From an uncultured Clostridia bacterium (lineage in GTDB: Bacteria > Bacillota > Clostridia > Christensenellales > Borkfalkiaceae), in contig CANRFD010000014.1 of NCBI GenBank assembly GCA_947629845.1, forward strand, positions 1-21,852: a stretch of 21,852 nt of DNA, written 5' to 3'. Positions 12,699 to 21,456 of this stretch are shown here, piece after piece. The position numbers and the translations under genes were made by a program. Under the pieces are notes generated by a model that saw nothing but the letters and a program-made list of their open reading frames with translations, was not told the DNA's origin and ran no database searches. The stretch's first letter is position 1, and every line of letters begins with the position of its first letter.

Positions 12699-13534
12699 TA
12701 CGATTGACAGCAGACAGCACTTGCGACCTCGGAGCGGAGATCCAAAAGAACAACATCGGGATCATGCCGCTCTATGTGATCCTCGGGGGAGAGCCGCACC
12801 GCGACGGCGTGGATATCTGCCCGCAGGACATCTTCGACTACTACGATAAGACGGGGCAGCTTCCCAAGACGGCTGCGCCGAGCATCGGCGATTACGAGGA
12901 GTTTTTCGCCTCCTATGTCGACGCGGGGGATACGGTGATCCACTTCGATATCTCCGCCAAGTCGTCGTCGTCCTATAACTACGCCGTTGCCGCGGCCAAG
13001 CGGTTCGGCAAGAAGGTGTACGTCATCGACACCAAGGCGCTCTCCTCGGGGCAGGGATTGCTCGTGATGAAGGCGGCGGACATGCTCGCCGCGGGCGCGG
13101 GGGCGAAGGAGATCGCGGACGCCGTCAATGCGCTCCGCCCCAAGGTGAACACCTCCTTCATTCCGGATAGGCTCGACTATCTGTACACGGGCGGGAGATG
13201 TTCCCGCATGCAGATGTACGGCGCAAACATCATGAAGATCCATCCGCTCATCGAGATGGACGACGGGCAGCTCGTCTCGGGGAAAAAGTACCGCGGCCCC
13301 ATGGAAAAGTGCATCGCGGGCTACATCAAAGACCTCGCCGCGAAGTATCCCGTCTACGACAAGACGCGCTGCTTCGTCACGCACAGCAGTGCGGACGGCT
13401 CGCTCGTGGAGTTCGCGAAGAAGATGGTCGCCGAGGTGTTCGCCTTCGACGACATCATCGAGACGGTCGCAGGCTCGGTGATCACGGGACACTGCGGCAG
13501 AAATACGCTCGGCGTGCTCTTTATCGCCGGATAG
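12695..13534 (+). CDS. DegV-family fatty-acid-binding protein (FakB-like)
   Basis: A 279-residue cytoplasmic protein of the DegV/FakB fold. Such proteins bind a fatty acid and present it to the kinase FakA for phosphorylation into phospholipid synthesis. The typical start IRLTADSTCDL (DST loop), the FDISAKSSSSYNYA segment that contacts the carboxylate, and IDTKALSSGQGLLV are all visible. So is the late RLDYLYTGGRCSRMQ motif. The ATG overlaps the lepB stop by 4 nt, with GGGGG(TG) upstream. No fakA is visible in the window. Several paralogues are usual in Clostridia, so the lipid specificity is open. Confidence 0.92.
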   Translation: MIRLTADSTCDLGAEIQKNNIGIMPLYVILGGEPHRDGVDICPQDIFDYYDKTGQLPKTAAPSIGDYEEFFASYVDAGDTVIHFDISAKSSSSYNYAVAAAKRFGKKVYVIDTKALSSGQGLLVMKAADMLAAGAGAKEIADAVNALRPKVNTSFIPDRLDYLYTGGRCSRMQMYGANIMKIHPLIEMDDGQLVSGKKYRGPMEKCIAGYIKDLAAKYPVYDKTRCFVTHSSADGSLVEFAKKMVAEVFAFDDIIETVAGSVITGHCGRNTLGVLFIAG

Positions 13535-13535
13535 C

Positions 13536-14054
13536 ATGTTTTCCCTGTTGTTCGGCGTTCTGAAAGCCATCGTGAGCGCGGTTTTCAAGGTCGTTTCGCT
13601 GCTCTTCAAGATGGTCTATTCCGTGCTCGCCTTTCTGCACATCCGCCTGCTCGCGCTCTATTTGGCCGTTTGCGCCCTGCTTTCCCTGTTTTTGCCCGTG
13701 TTCGGCGAGGGGATCGCATACTTCTGGGCGGGGCTGGGGGTGTGTGCGGCGATTACGCTCGTGGGCTGGTTCGTTGCCGCCCGCCGTGCGCTCGACGCCC
13801 GCCCGCGCAAGCCCCTCCGGGAGGAGACGGCCGCAGCGGAGAGCGCCGCGCAGCCCGCTTCCGCCGCATCTTCCCAACCGGCGCCTGCGCCTGCGCCCGT
13901 GCCGCCGCCGCAGCCTGCGCCGCAGCGCTATCCCGTCTACTACGACGTAGAGGGGCAGCCCGGGTACTTTTTCGCCGAATACAGCGACAGGTACGAGTTG
14001 TACAGGCGGGGCGAAAACGGCGCGGAATACATAAGAAGCGACCCCAAGAGATGA
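13536..14054 (+). CDS. Hypothetical membrane protein with Ala/Pro-rich linker
   Basis: A 172-residue protein that I do not recognise. Residues 1-33 form a hydrophobic, partly amphipathic stretch. Two likely transmembrane helices follow at about 36-58 and 62-83. A flexible Ala/Pro/Glu linker (about 95-130, rich in PAPAP and PPPQP) leads to a 40-residue soluble tail with many aromatic residues (YPVYYDVEGQPGYFF...YELYRRG). The start lies 1 nt after the DegV stop with only a weak upstream site, which suggests translational coupling. The next gene also encodes a small two-helix membrane protein, so they may work as a pair. Confidence 0.75.
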   Translation: MFSLLFGVLKAIVSAVFKVVSLLFKMVYSVLAFLHIRLLALYLAVCALLSLFLPVFGEGIAYFWAGLGVCAAITLVGWFVAARRALDARPRKPLREETAAAESAAQPASAASSQPAPAPAPVPPPQPAPQRYPVYYDVEGQPGYFFAEYSDRYELYRRGENGAEYIRSDPKR

Positions 14055-14073
14055 AAAAAATAGGGAGACCGAT

Positions 14074-14586
14074 ATGACAAAGATTTACGAAGATAGAGAC
14101 CTATACGACGCCGTAATGCAGCAGAGGCGCATCTTGGCGGTGTTTTACGCGGTCACGGCGCTGCTTTTGGGCGCGTTTGCGGCGCTGCTCACCGTCTATC
14201 TGCAGCTGCCGTACGGGTCGTCCGACGGCGTGTGGGTGATCGTGGGGACGAGCGCGGTCGCGGCGGTGTACATCTGCTTCGCGTTCCCGTACATGGGCAT
14301 CTGCTTCAAGCGGTGCCACGCCTATGTGAAGATGCTGCGCTTCATCTCGCGCGGGCTGAAGGAGACCTTGACCGCGCCCTTCGCCGGCATCGAGGACTGG
14401 ACGACGCACGACGGGGTGGATGTGAACGTCGCGACGTTCAGCGTTCCCAACCGCAAGGGCGAAGAGGACATGCTTCGGCAGGTATATGTGGACGGGGAAA
14501 AGGACTTTCCCCCCTTCGAAGAGGGCGGGAGCGTCCGCTGTGTGACGCAGGGCAACCTGCTCATAGAATATGAATTGCTTGACTGA
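14074..14586 (+). CDS. Hypothetical two-helix membrane protein
   Basis: A 170-residue protein without a recognisable family. An N-terminal soluble stretch (KIYEDRDLYDAVMQQRR) precedes two hydrophobic helices at about 20-44 and 53-77. A cytosolic, beta-rich domain (about 95-170) follows, containing VNVATFSVPNRKGEEDMLRQVYVD and ending ...QGNLLIEYELLD. The ATG has GGGAG about 7 nt upstream and is 19 nt after the preceding membrane-protein gene. It is followed by the ACT-domain gene after 24 nt. Nothing in the sequence gives a function. Confidence 0.75.
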   Translation: MTKIYEDRDLYDAVMQQRRILAVFYAVTALLLGAFAALLTVYLQLPYGSSDGVWVIVGTSAVAAVYICFAFPYMGICFKRCHAYVKMLRFISRGLKETLTAPFAGIEDWTTHDGVDVNVATFSVPNRKGEEDMLRQVYVDGEKDFPPFEEGGSVRCVTQGNLLIEYELLD

Positions 14587-14610
14587 ATTTTCAAAGGAAG
14601 GAAAGAGGAT

Positions 14611-14880
14611 ATGCGGGCAGTCGTTACGGTGACGGGCACGGACAGGCGCGGGATCATCGCAAAGGTGAGCGAACTCCTTTACGAGCGCAAGGCAAACATC
14701 GAGGACATCTCACAGACCATCATGGGCGGGCAGTTCGCCATGATGATGATCGTACAGTGTGCGGAGGAAGATGCCGATTTTACGGCGCTCGCGGCGGCGC
14801 TCGACGAGCTCGGCAGGAGCATCGGCATGAGCGTCAGGGTGCAGCATGCGGACATCTTCGACGCCATGCACAACGTATAA
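14611..14880 (+). CDS. ACT-domain protein (UPF0237 family)
   Basis: An 89-residue single ACT domain: RAVVTVTGTDRRGIIAKVSELLYERKANIEDISQTIMGGQFAMMMIV is the classic ligand-binding fold, with the GxDxxGI-type loop. Relatives bind amino acids and regulate partner enzymes; this stand-alone type is widely encoded next to a UPF0210 protein, as here. The ATG at 14611 has a strong purine-rich site (GGAAGGAAAGAGGAT). Ten nucleotides separate its stop from the UPF0210 gene, so they form a co-translated pair. The ligand is unknown. Confidence 0.93.
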   Translation: MRAVVTVTGTDRRGIIAKVSELLYERKANIEDISQTIMGGQFAMMMIVQCAEEDADFTALAAALDELGRSIGMSVRVQHADIFDAMHNV

Positions 14881-14890
14881 GGGGCAGGAT

Positions 14891-16246
14891 ATGTTCGGCA
14901 AAAACGAAGTTCTCGAGACCGTCGAGATGGTGGAAAAGGAACACCTCAATATCCGCACCGTGACGATGGGGATCTCCCTCCTGTCCTGCATCCGCGGGAC
15001 GGCGGAGGAGACCGCAGACGCCGTTTACGGGTGCATCATGCGCCGCGCCGAAGCGCTGGTGCCCACGGTGAACGCGCTCTCGCGGGAGTACGGCATTCCC
15101 ATCGTGAATAAGCGCGTCTCCGTGACGCCCGTCTCCCTCGTTACGGCGCCCTTCCCGGAGAAGAGCCCGCTCGTGGGACGCGCGCTCGACAGGGCGGCGC
15201 GCGAGCTCGGCATCGACTTCCTCGGCGGATATTCGGCGCTCGTCCACAAGGGGACGGCCGACTACGAAAAGATCTTTCTTACGACCATTCCCGAAGTTCT
15301 CGCGGAGACGGAGAGGCTGTGTTCCTCCGTCAACGTGGGCTCCTCCCGCTCGGGCATCAACATGGACGCCATCCGCCTGATGGGGGAGATCGTCAAGGAG
15401 ACGGCGGAGAGGACGGCCGACCGCGACGGGCTGGGCTGCTGCAAGCTCGTCGTGTTCTGCAACGCGGTGGAGGACAACCCCTTTATGGCGGGCGCCTTCC
15501 ACGGGATCGGCGAGGCGGATACCGTCGTCAACGTGGGCGTCTCCGGCCCCGGCGTCGTGCAGCACGCGCTCTCCTTTGCGCCCGAAGCCGACTTGACCGC
15601 CGCCGCGGAGATCATCAAGCGGACGGCGTTCAAGATCACGCGGGCGGGGCAGCTCATCGCAAAGGAGGCGGCAAAAAGGCTCGGGGCGCGCTTCGGCATC
15701 GTCGACCTCTCGCTTGCGCCCACGCCGGCGCGCGGAGACAGCGTAGCGCGCATCCTCGAGGAGCTCGGCCTTTCCGCCGTCGGCTGCCACGGCACGACGG
15801 CCGCGCTCGCCATGCTCAACGACGCCGTGAAGAAGGGCGGCGTGATGGCCTCCTCCAGCGTGGGCGGGCTCTCGGGGGCGTTTATCCCCGTTTCCGAGGA
15901 CATCGGCATGATCGAATCGGCGGAAGCAGGCAACATCTCCATCGAAAAGCTCGAGGCGATGACGTGCGTGTGCTCGGTGGGGCTGGACATGATCGCCATC
16001 CCCGGCGATACGCCCGCCTCGACCATCTCCGCCATGATCGCGGACGAGGCGGCGATCGGAATGATCAACAACAAGACGACGGCGGTGCGCGTCATCCCCG
16101 CGCCCGGGAAAAAGGTGGGGGACGAAGTGCGGTTCGGAGGGCTCTTGGGCAGGGCGCCCGTCCTCCCCGTGCACGGCGGCGACGCGAGCAGGTTTATCGG
16201 CCGCGGCGGGCTCATACCCGCGCCCATACATAGTTTCAAAAATTAA
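14891..16246 (+). CDS. UPF0210 (PFL/DUF711-family) protein
   Basis: A 451-residue protein of the UPF0210/DUF711 family. It has the conserved LNIRTVTMGISLLSC start and internal FLGGYSALVHKGT, SSRSGINMDA and DGLGCCKLVVFCNAVEDNPFMAGAFHG segments. It ends RVIPAPGKKVGDEVRFGGLLGRAPV. The biochemical role is not settled. The tight pairing with the ACT protein suggests amino-acid-responsive control of this enzyme-like partner. The ATG at 14891 is preceded by GGGGCAGGAT. An in-frame upstream ATG at 14846 would overlap the ACT gene and lacks family conservation, so it is rejected. Confidence 0.94.
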   Translation: MFGKNEVLETVEMVEKEHLNIRTVTMGISLLSCIRGTAEETADAVYGCIMRRAEALVPTVNALSREYGIPIVNKRVSVTPVSLVTAPFPEKSPLVGRALDRAARELGIDFLGGYSALVHKGTADYEKIFLTTIPEVLAETERLCSSVNVGSSRSGINMDAIRLMGEIVKETAERTADRDGLGCCKLVVFCNAVEDNPFMAGAFHGIGEADTVVNVGVSGPGVVQHALSFAPEADLTAAAEIIKRTAFKITRAGQLIAKEAAKRLGARFGIVDLSLAPTPARGDSVARILEELGLSAVGCHGTTAALAMLNDAVKKGGVMASSSVGGLSGAFIPVSEDIGMIESAEAGNISIEKLEAMTCVCSVGLDMIAIPGDTPASTISAMIADEAAIGMINNKTTAVRVIPAPGKKVGDEVRFGGLLGRAPVLPVHGGDASRFIGRGGLIPAPIHSFKN

Positions 16247-16258
16247 AAGGAGCAGACC

Positions 16259-18040
16259 ATGCAGAGAACAGAAGTACCCAACGAGTACAAATGGAAACTT
16301 ACCGACCTCTTCCCTTCGGACGAGGCGTGGGAGAAGGCGTTTGCCGACCTCGAGAGCAGGGCGGACTTCTCCGGATACCGCGGAACGCTCGGCACGGCGG
16401 AGGGGCTTGCGGCGTTTTTCAAGGCGGACGAAGCGATCGCGGGCGAGGCGATGCGCCTTTTCCTCTATGCGCACCTGAAGCGCGACGAGGACGTCCGCGT
16501 GACCAAGTACGGCTCGTACGTCGCCAAGTTCATGAGCTTTTACACCAAGCTCTCGGCGGAGACGGCCTTCGTCACGCCCGAGCTCACCGCGCTCTCCGAC
16601 GAGACGCTCGACGCGTTCATCGCCGACCCCCGCTTCAAGGATCGCGACTACATGCTCTCCCGCATCAAGGCGAGCAAAAAATATACCCTCTCGGAGAAGG
16701 AGGAGGTCATTTTGGCGCAGGCGGACGAACCGCTGCAGACGGCGAGCCTCGCCTTTATGATGCTCGACAACGCCGAGGTGGACTTCCCCGAGATCGTGTA
16801 CGAGGGGAAAAAGGTAAAACTTTCGCACGGGCTGTACTCCGTCATCATGAGCGGGAAGGATAGAAGAAAGCGCAAGGAGGCGTACGAAAAGTACTATTCC
16901 GCCTACCGCAAACTTCTCGGCACCATTTCTACGACGTACTACGGCAACGTGCAGAAGGACATCTTCTATTGCCGCACGCGCGGGTACGGCTCCTGCTTGC
17001 AGATGGCGCTCTTCGAGGAGGACGTCGACGAGAGCGTCTACCGCACCCTCGTAAAGAGCGTGCACGCGGCATTTCCGCTGATGCACCGCTATATCGCCCT
17101 CCGCAAGCGGGTGATGGGGTACAGGACGCAGTATATGTACGACATCTATCCCTCGCTCGTGGAGGACGCCGAGCTCAAACTTTCCTACGAGGAGGCGTAC
17201 GAGCTGTGCCTGAAGGGGCTCGCCCCCTTGGGGAAGGAGTACCTCGCGCTCTTCGAAAAGGGACGCAGCGAGGGCTGGATCGACGTCATGGAGACGGAGG
17301 GCAAGCGGGGCGGCGCCTATTCGAGCGGCGCCTACGGCGTGCACCCGTATGTGCTTTTGAACTACCAAAAGACCACGCACGACGTGTTCACGATCGCCCA
17401 CGAGATGGGGCACTCCATCCACACCTATTTCTCCAACAAGAATCAGCCGTTTGCCAAGGCGGACTACAAGATCTTCGTTGCGGAAGTGGCGAGCACGGTC
17501 AACGAAGTGCTGCTTCTCAAATACCTGTTAAGGACGACGGAGGACGGAAAGCTCAAGAAGTATCTTCTCAATTACTTCCTCGACATGATCCGCACCACGC
17601 TCTTCCGCCAGACGCAGTTTGCGGAGTTCGAAGAGCGGGCGCACGCCATGGCGGAGGAGGGGGAGCCCCTGAACAAGGACAATCTCTCCGCGCTCTATAA
17701 GAAGCTCAACGAGGAGTACTACGGCCCCGCCATCGTGCACGACGACAACATCGCCACCGAGTGGGCGCGCATCCCGCACTTCTATACGTCGTTCTACGTC
17801 TACAAGTACGCGACGGGCATCACGGCGGCGATCTGCATCGCCAACCGCATCCTGCAGGAGGGCGAGCCCGCCGTAAAGGACTATTTCCGCTTCCTTTCGG
17901 GCGGATGTTCTACCGACCCCGTGTCCCTTTTGAAGCTCGCGGGCGCCGATCTCACCAAAGAGGAGACCTTTGCCGCCGCGATGAAGGAGTTCGCGGAGAC
18001 GCTCGACGAATTTGAAAAAATCAGTAAAAACAGAGGATAA
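16259..18040 (+). CDS. pepF: Oligoendopeptidase F (M3B metallopeptidase)
   Basis: A 593-residue zinc peptidase of the PepF family that degrades cytoplasmic oligopeptides. The zinc motif is HEMGH (381-385), with the third ligand E409 in AEVASTVNE. The N-terminal YKWKLTDLFPSDEAWEKAF start and the late HIPHFYTSFYVYKYATG-like segment (IPHFYTSFYVYKYATGI) are typical. Length is normal for the family (about 600). The ATG has AGGAG about 8 nt upstream. It follows UPF0210 by 12 nt and precedes dnaB by 3 nt. No signal peptide. Confidence 0.96.
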   Translation: MQRTEVPNEYKWKLTDLFPSDEAWEKAFADLESRADFSGYRGTLGTAEGLAAFFKADEAIAGEAMRLFLYAHLKRDEDVRVTKYGSYVAKFMSFYTKLSAETAFVTPELTALSDETLDAFIADPRFKDRDYMLSRIKASKKYTLSEKEEVILAQADEPLQTASLAFMMLDNAEVDFPEIVYEGKKVKLSHGLYSVIMSGKDRRKRKEAYEKYYSAYRKLLGTISTTYYGNVQKDIFYCRTRGYGSCLQMALFEEDVDESVYRTLVKSVHAAFPLMHRYIALRKRVMGYRTQYMYDIYPSLVEDAELKLSYEEAYELCLKGLAPLGKEYLALFEKGRSEGWIDVMETEGKRGGAYSSGAYGVHPYVLLNYQKTTHDVFTIAHEMGHSIHTYFSNKNQPFAKADYKIFVAEVASTVNEVLLLKYLLRTTEDGKLKKYLLNYFLDMIRTTLFRQTQFAEFEERAHAMAEEGEPLNKDNLSALYKKLNEEYYGPAIVHDDNIATEWARIPHFYTSFYVYKYATGITAAICIANRILQEGEPAVKDYFRFLSGGCSTDPVSLLKLAGADLTKEETFAAAMKEFAETLDEFEKISKNRG

Positions 18041-18043
18041 AGT

Positions 18044-19498
18044 ATGGCAACCAATCAGATGCCGCACAATTTAGACGCAGAGGCCGCGCTTTTGGGCTGT
18101 ATTCTCATGGACGAGGAGATCCAGCCCGACGTTTTGGACGCGCTCACGGCGGAGGATTTCTATCAGGAGTCGCACCGCGAAATTTTTATGGCGATGAAGG
18201 CGGTCTACGGGAGCAGAAAGCCCGTCGACCTCGTTACGCTCACCGACAGGCTGGAGCGGGACGGAAAGCTCGAACGGGCGGGAGGGCTGCAATATCTCAC
18301 CGACCTTTCCCAGCTCGCGCCCTCGGCTGCCAACTATATGGAGTACCTCGAGATCGTGCGGCGGGACAGCGTCAACCGCACGCTCATCCGCGCGGCGAGG
18401 GACATCATCGAGAACAGCATGAAGAGCCTTGACGAGCGCGAAGCCACGTCCTATGCCGAAAAACTCGTGTACGACGTCTCGCGCAAGCAGGAGACGAGCT
18501 CGCTTGCGGGGCTCGAGGACGGCGCGGCGATACAGGACGTTCTGCACAAGTTCGAGAATTTGCAGAACGATCCCAATTCCTACCGCGGCGTCGAGACGGG
18601 GTTCAAGCAGCTCGACCGCATCACCAACGGCCTGCAGAAGTCCGATCTTATCATCATCGCGGCGCGCCCCGGCATGGGCAAGACGTCCTTCGCCATGAAC
18701 ATCGTGCAGAACGCTTGCCTCAACAAGCCGCGGGTGGCGGCGGTGTTCTCCCTCGAGATGCCGCGCATCCAGATCGTGCAGAGGCTGCTCTGCGCCTATG
18801 CCGACGTCAGCATGGAGAAGGCGCTTGCGGGAAAGCTCAACCAGCAGGAGTGGAAAAATCTCATGCGGGCGAGCGACACGCTGCAAAAGAGCAAAATTTA
18901 TATCGACGACAGTTCGCGCATCGCGCCGACGGAGATCCTCTCCAAGTGCCGCCGTCTCGCCACACGCGAAGGGAGGCTCGACCTTATCATGGTCGACTAT
19001 ATCCAGCTGATGGGCGGGGACGAGACGTCCCGCAAGGGGGAGCTCAACCGTACGCTCGAGATCGCGAACATCACGCGCGAGCTCAAGATCATGGCAAAGG
19101 AGCTCGACGTGCCCGTGATCGCGCTTTCGCAGCTTCGCCGCATCCAGACGAAGGAGGCGCAGCTTTCCGACCTCCGCGAATCGGGCGCCATCGAGCAGGA
19201 CGCCGACATCGTCATGTTCATCAACCGCCCCGACGTCGGGGCGACCGCCGAGGAGCTCGCGAAGGGCAACATCGTGAAGGGGGCGGCGGAGCTCGTCATC
19301 GCCAAGCACAGAAACGGCTCGACGGGCAGGATCCAGCTCCGCTTCCTCGGCGAGCAGACAAAATTCATCGACGTGGACGCGCAGGGGCAGCCGCAGGAGG
19401 AGCCGCAGTACCGCAGACGGGCGCCGGACAACGAAAATCCCACGGCGGAGGAGGCCTTCCCGCCGCAGGATGACGAGGGCGGGATACCGCTTGACTGA
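18044..19498 (+). CDS. dnaB: Replicative DNA helicase DnaB
   Basis: A 484-residue hexameric 5'-3' replicative helicase. The N-terminal collar domain begins MPHNLDAEAALLGCILMDEE. The RecA-like motor has Walker A RPGMGKTSF (K213, T214), H2-type FSLEMPRIQIVQRLL, Walker B LDLIMVDYIQLM and the arginine-finger region LSQLRRIQTKEAQLSDLRESGAIEQDADIVMFINR. The C-terminal 40 residues are acidic and proline-rich. The start is 3 nt after pepF, with a GAGGAT site. This is the presumed partner of any loader, including the DnaD/DnaC-N fusion on the other strand. Bacillus calls this protein DnaC; here I use the E. coli name. Confidence 0.97.
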   Translation: MATNQMPHNLDAEAALLGCILMDEEIQPDVLDALTAEDFYQESHREIFMAMKAVYGSRKPVDLVTLTDRLERDGKLERAGGLQYLTDLSQLAPSAANYMEYLEIVRRDSVNRTLIRAARDIIENSMKSLDEREATSYAEKLVYDVSRKQETSSLAGLEDGAAIQDVLHKFENLQNDPNSYRGVETGFKQLDRITNGLQKSDLIIIAARPGMGKTSFAMNIVQNACLNKPRVAAVFSLEMPRIQIVQRLLCAYADVSMEKALAGKLNQQEWKNLMRASDTLQKSKIYIDDSSRIAPTEILSKCRRLATREGRLDLIMVDYIQLMGGDETSRKGELNRTLEIANITRELKIMAKELDVPVIALSQLRRIQTKEAQLSDLRESGAIEQDADIVMFINRPDVGATAEELAKGNIVKGAAELVIAKHRNGSTGRIQLRFLGEQTKFIDVDAQGQPQEEPQYRRRAPDNENPTAEEAFPPQDDEGGIPLD

Positions 19499-19500
19499 CG

Positions 19501-20499
19501 ATGGAGACGCAGATCATCGGGCGCTCGCGCGGGTGGCTTTCGCGCGCAAAAGAATACATCGAAGCGGGGGAGGTCGTCGCCTTCCACACCGAGACGGTGT
19601 ACGGGCTGGGCGCAAACGCCTTCTCCGACGAAGCGGTGCTCAAAATTTTTGCGCTCAAGGGGAGGCCTGCCGACAATCCGCTCATCGTGCACGTGCACAG
19701 GGATTACGATATTTCCCCCCTGATCGACGGGGAGCCGCCCTATGCGGCGGTTCTGCGCAGGGCGTTTTTGCCGGGGCCGCTCACCATGGTGTACCCCTCG
19801 ACGGGGAAGGTCTCCAAGTACGTCTCCTGCGGGCTGAATACGCTCGCCATCCGCGTGCCGTCGTCGCCCACCGCGCAGGAATTTTTGCGGGAAGTGAACC
19901 TGCCCATCGCCGCGCCGAGCGCGAACCTCTCCAAACACGTCTCTCCCGTCACCGCAAGGCACGTCTTTGACGATTTCAACGGGAAAATTCCGCTCATCCT
20001 CGACGGCGGGGCGTGCGCGGGCGGCATCGAGAGCACCGTTTTGGACTGCACGGGAGAGGTTCCCCAAATTCTGCGCGAGGGACTCGTGACGCGGGAGATG
20101 GTGGCGTCCGTTGCGGGCGATTGCGGCGTGTACCTCCGCAGGGAGGGCGAAAAGCCCAAGAGCCCGGGCATGGCGTACAGGCACTATTCGCCGCGCTGTG
20201 CAACGGCGTATTGCCGCAGCGCGGACGAGGCGAACGCGCTCTACGACGGTGAAAAGGGGCGGGGCGGCGCGCCCTGTATCCTGTGCGGAAGCGGGGAAAT
20301 GCCCGCACTCGGGGGGAGGGAGAGCCTCGACCTCGGCGGCACGGGGGAGGAAATGGCGCGGCGGCTGTATGCCCTTCTCCGCAAGGCGGAAAAGACGGCG
20401 ACCTTGCTCATCGGCATCGAGCCCAAGGAGCGGGGCGGCGTAATGGCGGGCGTGATGAACAGATTGCTTCGCGCCTTCGGTGAAAACCATGAAACATAA
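19501..20499 (+). CDS. ywlC: L-threonylcarbamoyladenylate synthase (TsaC/Sua5 type)
   Basis: A 332-residue enzyme that makes threonylcarbamoyl-AMP for the t6A modification of tRNAs reading ANN codons. The YrdC/Sua5 catalytic domain (about 1-205) shows FHTETVYGLGANAFSD, KGRPADNPLIVHV, LPGPLTMVYPS and NLPIAAPSANLS. A linker with KSPGMAYRHYSPR leads into the C-terminal Sua5 domain (about 215-332). The start lies 2 nt after dnaB with no strong ribosome binding site, so coupling is likely. ywlC-ywlE-rpiB is a conserved Firmicutes order. Confidence 0.95.
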   Translation: METQIIGRSRGWLSRAKEYIEAGEVVAFHTETVYGLGANAFSDEAVLKIFALKGRPADNPLIVHVHRDYDISPLIDGEPPYAAVLRRAFLPGPLTMVYPSTGKVSKYVSCGLNTLAIRVPSSPTAQEFLREVNLPIAAPSANLSKHVSPVTARHVFDDFNGKIPLILDGGACAGGIESTVLDCTGEVPQILREGLVTREMVASVAGDCGVYLRREGEKPKSPGMAYRHYSPRCATAYCRSADEANALYDGEKGRGGAPCILCGSGEMPALGGRESLDLGGTGEEMARRLYALLRKAEKTATLLIGIEPKERGGVMAGVMNRLLRAFGENHET

Positions 20500-20950
20500 G
20501 AAGATCATTTTTGTATGTACGGGAAATACCTGTCGTTCGCCCATGGCGGAGGCAGCCATGAAGCAGGAGCTGAAAAAGCGGAAGATCCGTTGGTTTTCCG
20601 TGCAGTCGGCGGGGCTGCAGGCGCAGCTCGGGAGCGCGATGTCCGTGAACAGCGCGCAGGCGCTCACCGAGGCCAAGATCCCGTTCTCGGAGACGTTCAA
20701 CTCCCGCCAGCTCACGCCAAAGATGGTGGAGGAGGCCTATGCCGTCGTCTGCATGACGGAAGCGCAGCGCGTCTCCTTCGGCGGAAAACCCAACGTGACG
20801 AGCTTTTACGAACTGTGCGGCGTGGAGATCCCCGATCCCTACGGCCAAAAGATCGAGGTGTACCGCCGCACGCTCGAGGCCATCAGGGCGTGCCTGCCGC
20901 AGCTGATCGCGGGGTTGCGCCTCGAAGAAAACCAAAATACGACCAATTAA
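20489..20950 (+). CDS. ywlE: Low-molecular-weight protein-tyrosine/arginine phosphatase
   Basis: A 153-residue LMW-PTP-fold phosphatase. The P-loop is C10-T-G-N-T-C15-R16-S, and the general acid is D116 in IPDPYG. In Bacillus YwlE dephosphorylates phospho-arginine; the P-loop Thr (T14) after Asn fits the arginine-phosphatase subtype, so that role is plausible here, but no mcsB kinase is visible. ATG 20489 overlaps the ywlC stop by 11 nt. A GTG at 20480 is a poorer alternative. It is followed by rpiB after 15 nt. Confidence 0.93.
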   Translation: MKHKKIIFVCTGNTCRSPMAEAAMKQELKKRKIRWFSVQSAGLQAQLGSAMSVNSAQALTEAKIPFSETFNSRQLTPKMVEEAYAVVCMTEAQRVSFGGKPNVTSFYELCGVEIPDPYGQKIEVYRRTLEAIRACLPQLIAGLRLEENQNTTN

Positions 20951-20965
20951 AGGGAGGAAGAGAAT

Positions 20966-21418
20966 ATGAAGATCGCGCTTGCCTGCGACCACGGCGGGCT
21001 CACTTTGAAAAACATCATTGCAAACTATCTCAAGAATAAGGGCTACGAGGCGGTGGATTTCGGCACGACGACGGAAAATTCGTGCGACTATCCCGATTTC
21101 GCGCTCCGCGCCGCCGAAGCGGTGGCGGCAGGCGAATGCGAGAGGGGGATCTTCGTCTGCACGACGGGCATCGGCATCTCCATCGCCGCAAATAAAGTTC
21201 CCGGCATCCGCTGCGCCCTCTGTACCGACGCGACGTGTGCGCGGCTCACCCGCGAACACAACGACGCAAACGTGCTCGCCCTCGGCGGCGGGATCGTGGG
21301 CGCCAACCTCGCCGTCGACATCGTGGAGACCTTCCTTACGACGGAGTTCTCCCGCATGGAGAAGCATCAGAGACGGATCGATAAAATTTCCGCGATCGAG
21401 CGAAAGTACATGAAATAA
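20966..21418 (+). CDS. rpiB: Ribose-5-phosphate isomerase B
   Basis: A 150-residue RpiB/LacAB-family isomerase that interconverts ribose-5-phosphate and ribulose-5-phosphate in the pentose phosphate pathway. The ACDHGG start, the catalytic Cys65 in FVCTTGIG, and REHNDANVLALGGG (His98) are all visible. An allose- or galactose-6-phosphate isomerase role is possible, but the ywlC-ywlE context favours RpiB. The ATG has GGGAGGAAGAG upstream. Confidence 0.95.
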   Translation: MKIALACDHGGLTLKNIIANYLKNKGYEAVDFGTTTENSCDYPDFALRAAEAVAAGECERGIFVCTTGIGISIAANKVPGIRCALCTDATCARLTREHNDANVLALGGGIVGANLAVDIVETFLTTEFSRMEKHQRRIDKISAIERKYMK

Positions 21419-21456
21419 ATTGCGGACATAGAATTATACGACAGGAGGAAACGCGA

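Noticed and set aside
14834..17422. 862-residue minus-strand frame opposite UPF0210 and pepF
   Set aside because: Composition is arginine/histidine/glycine-rich antisense; both plus-strand genes are well-recognised families with good ribosome binding sites.
20480..20482. GTG as the start of ywlE
   Set aside because: ATG at 20489 begins the usual short N-terminus before the phosphatase strand, and the GTG has no ribosome binding site.
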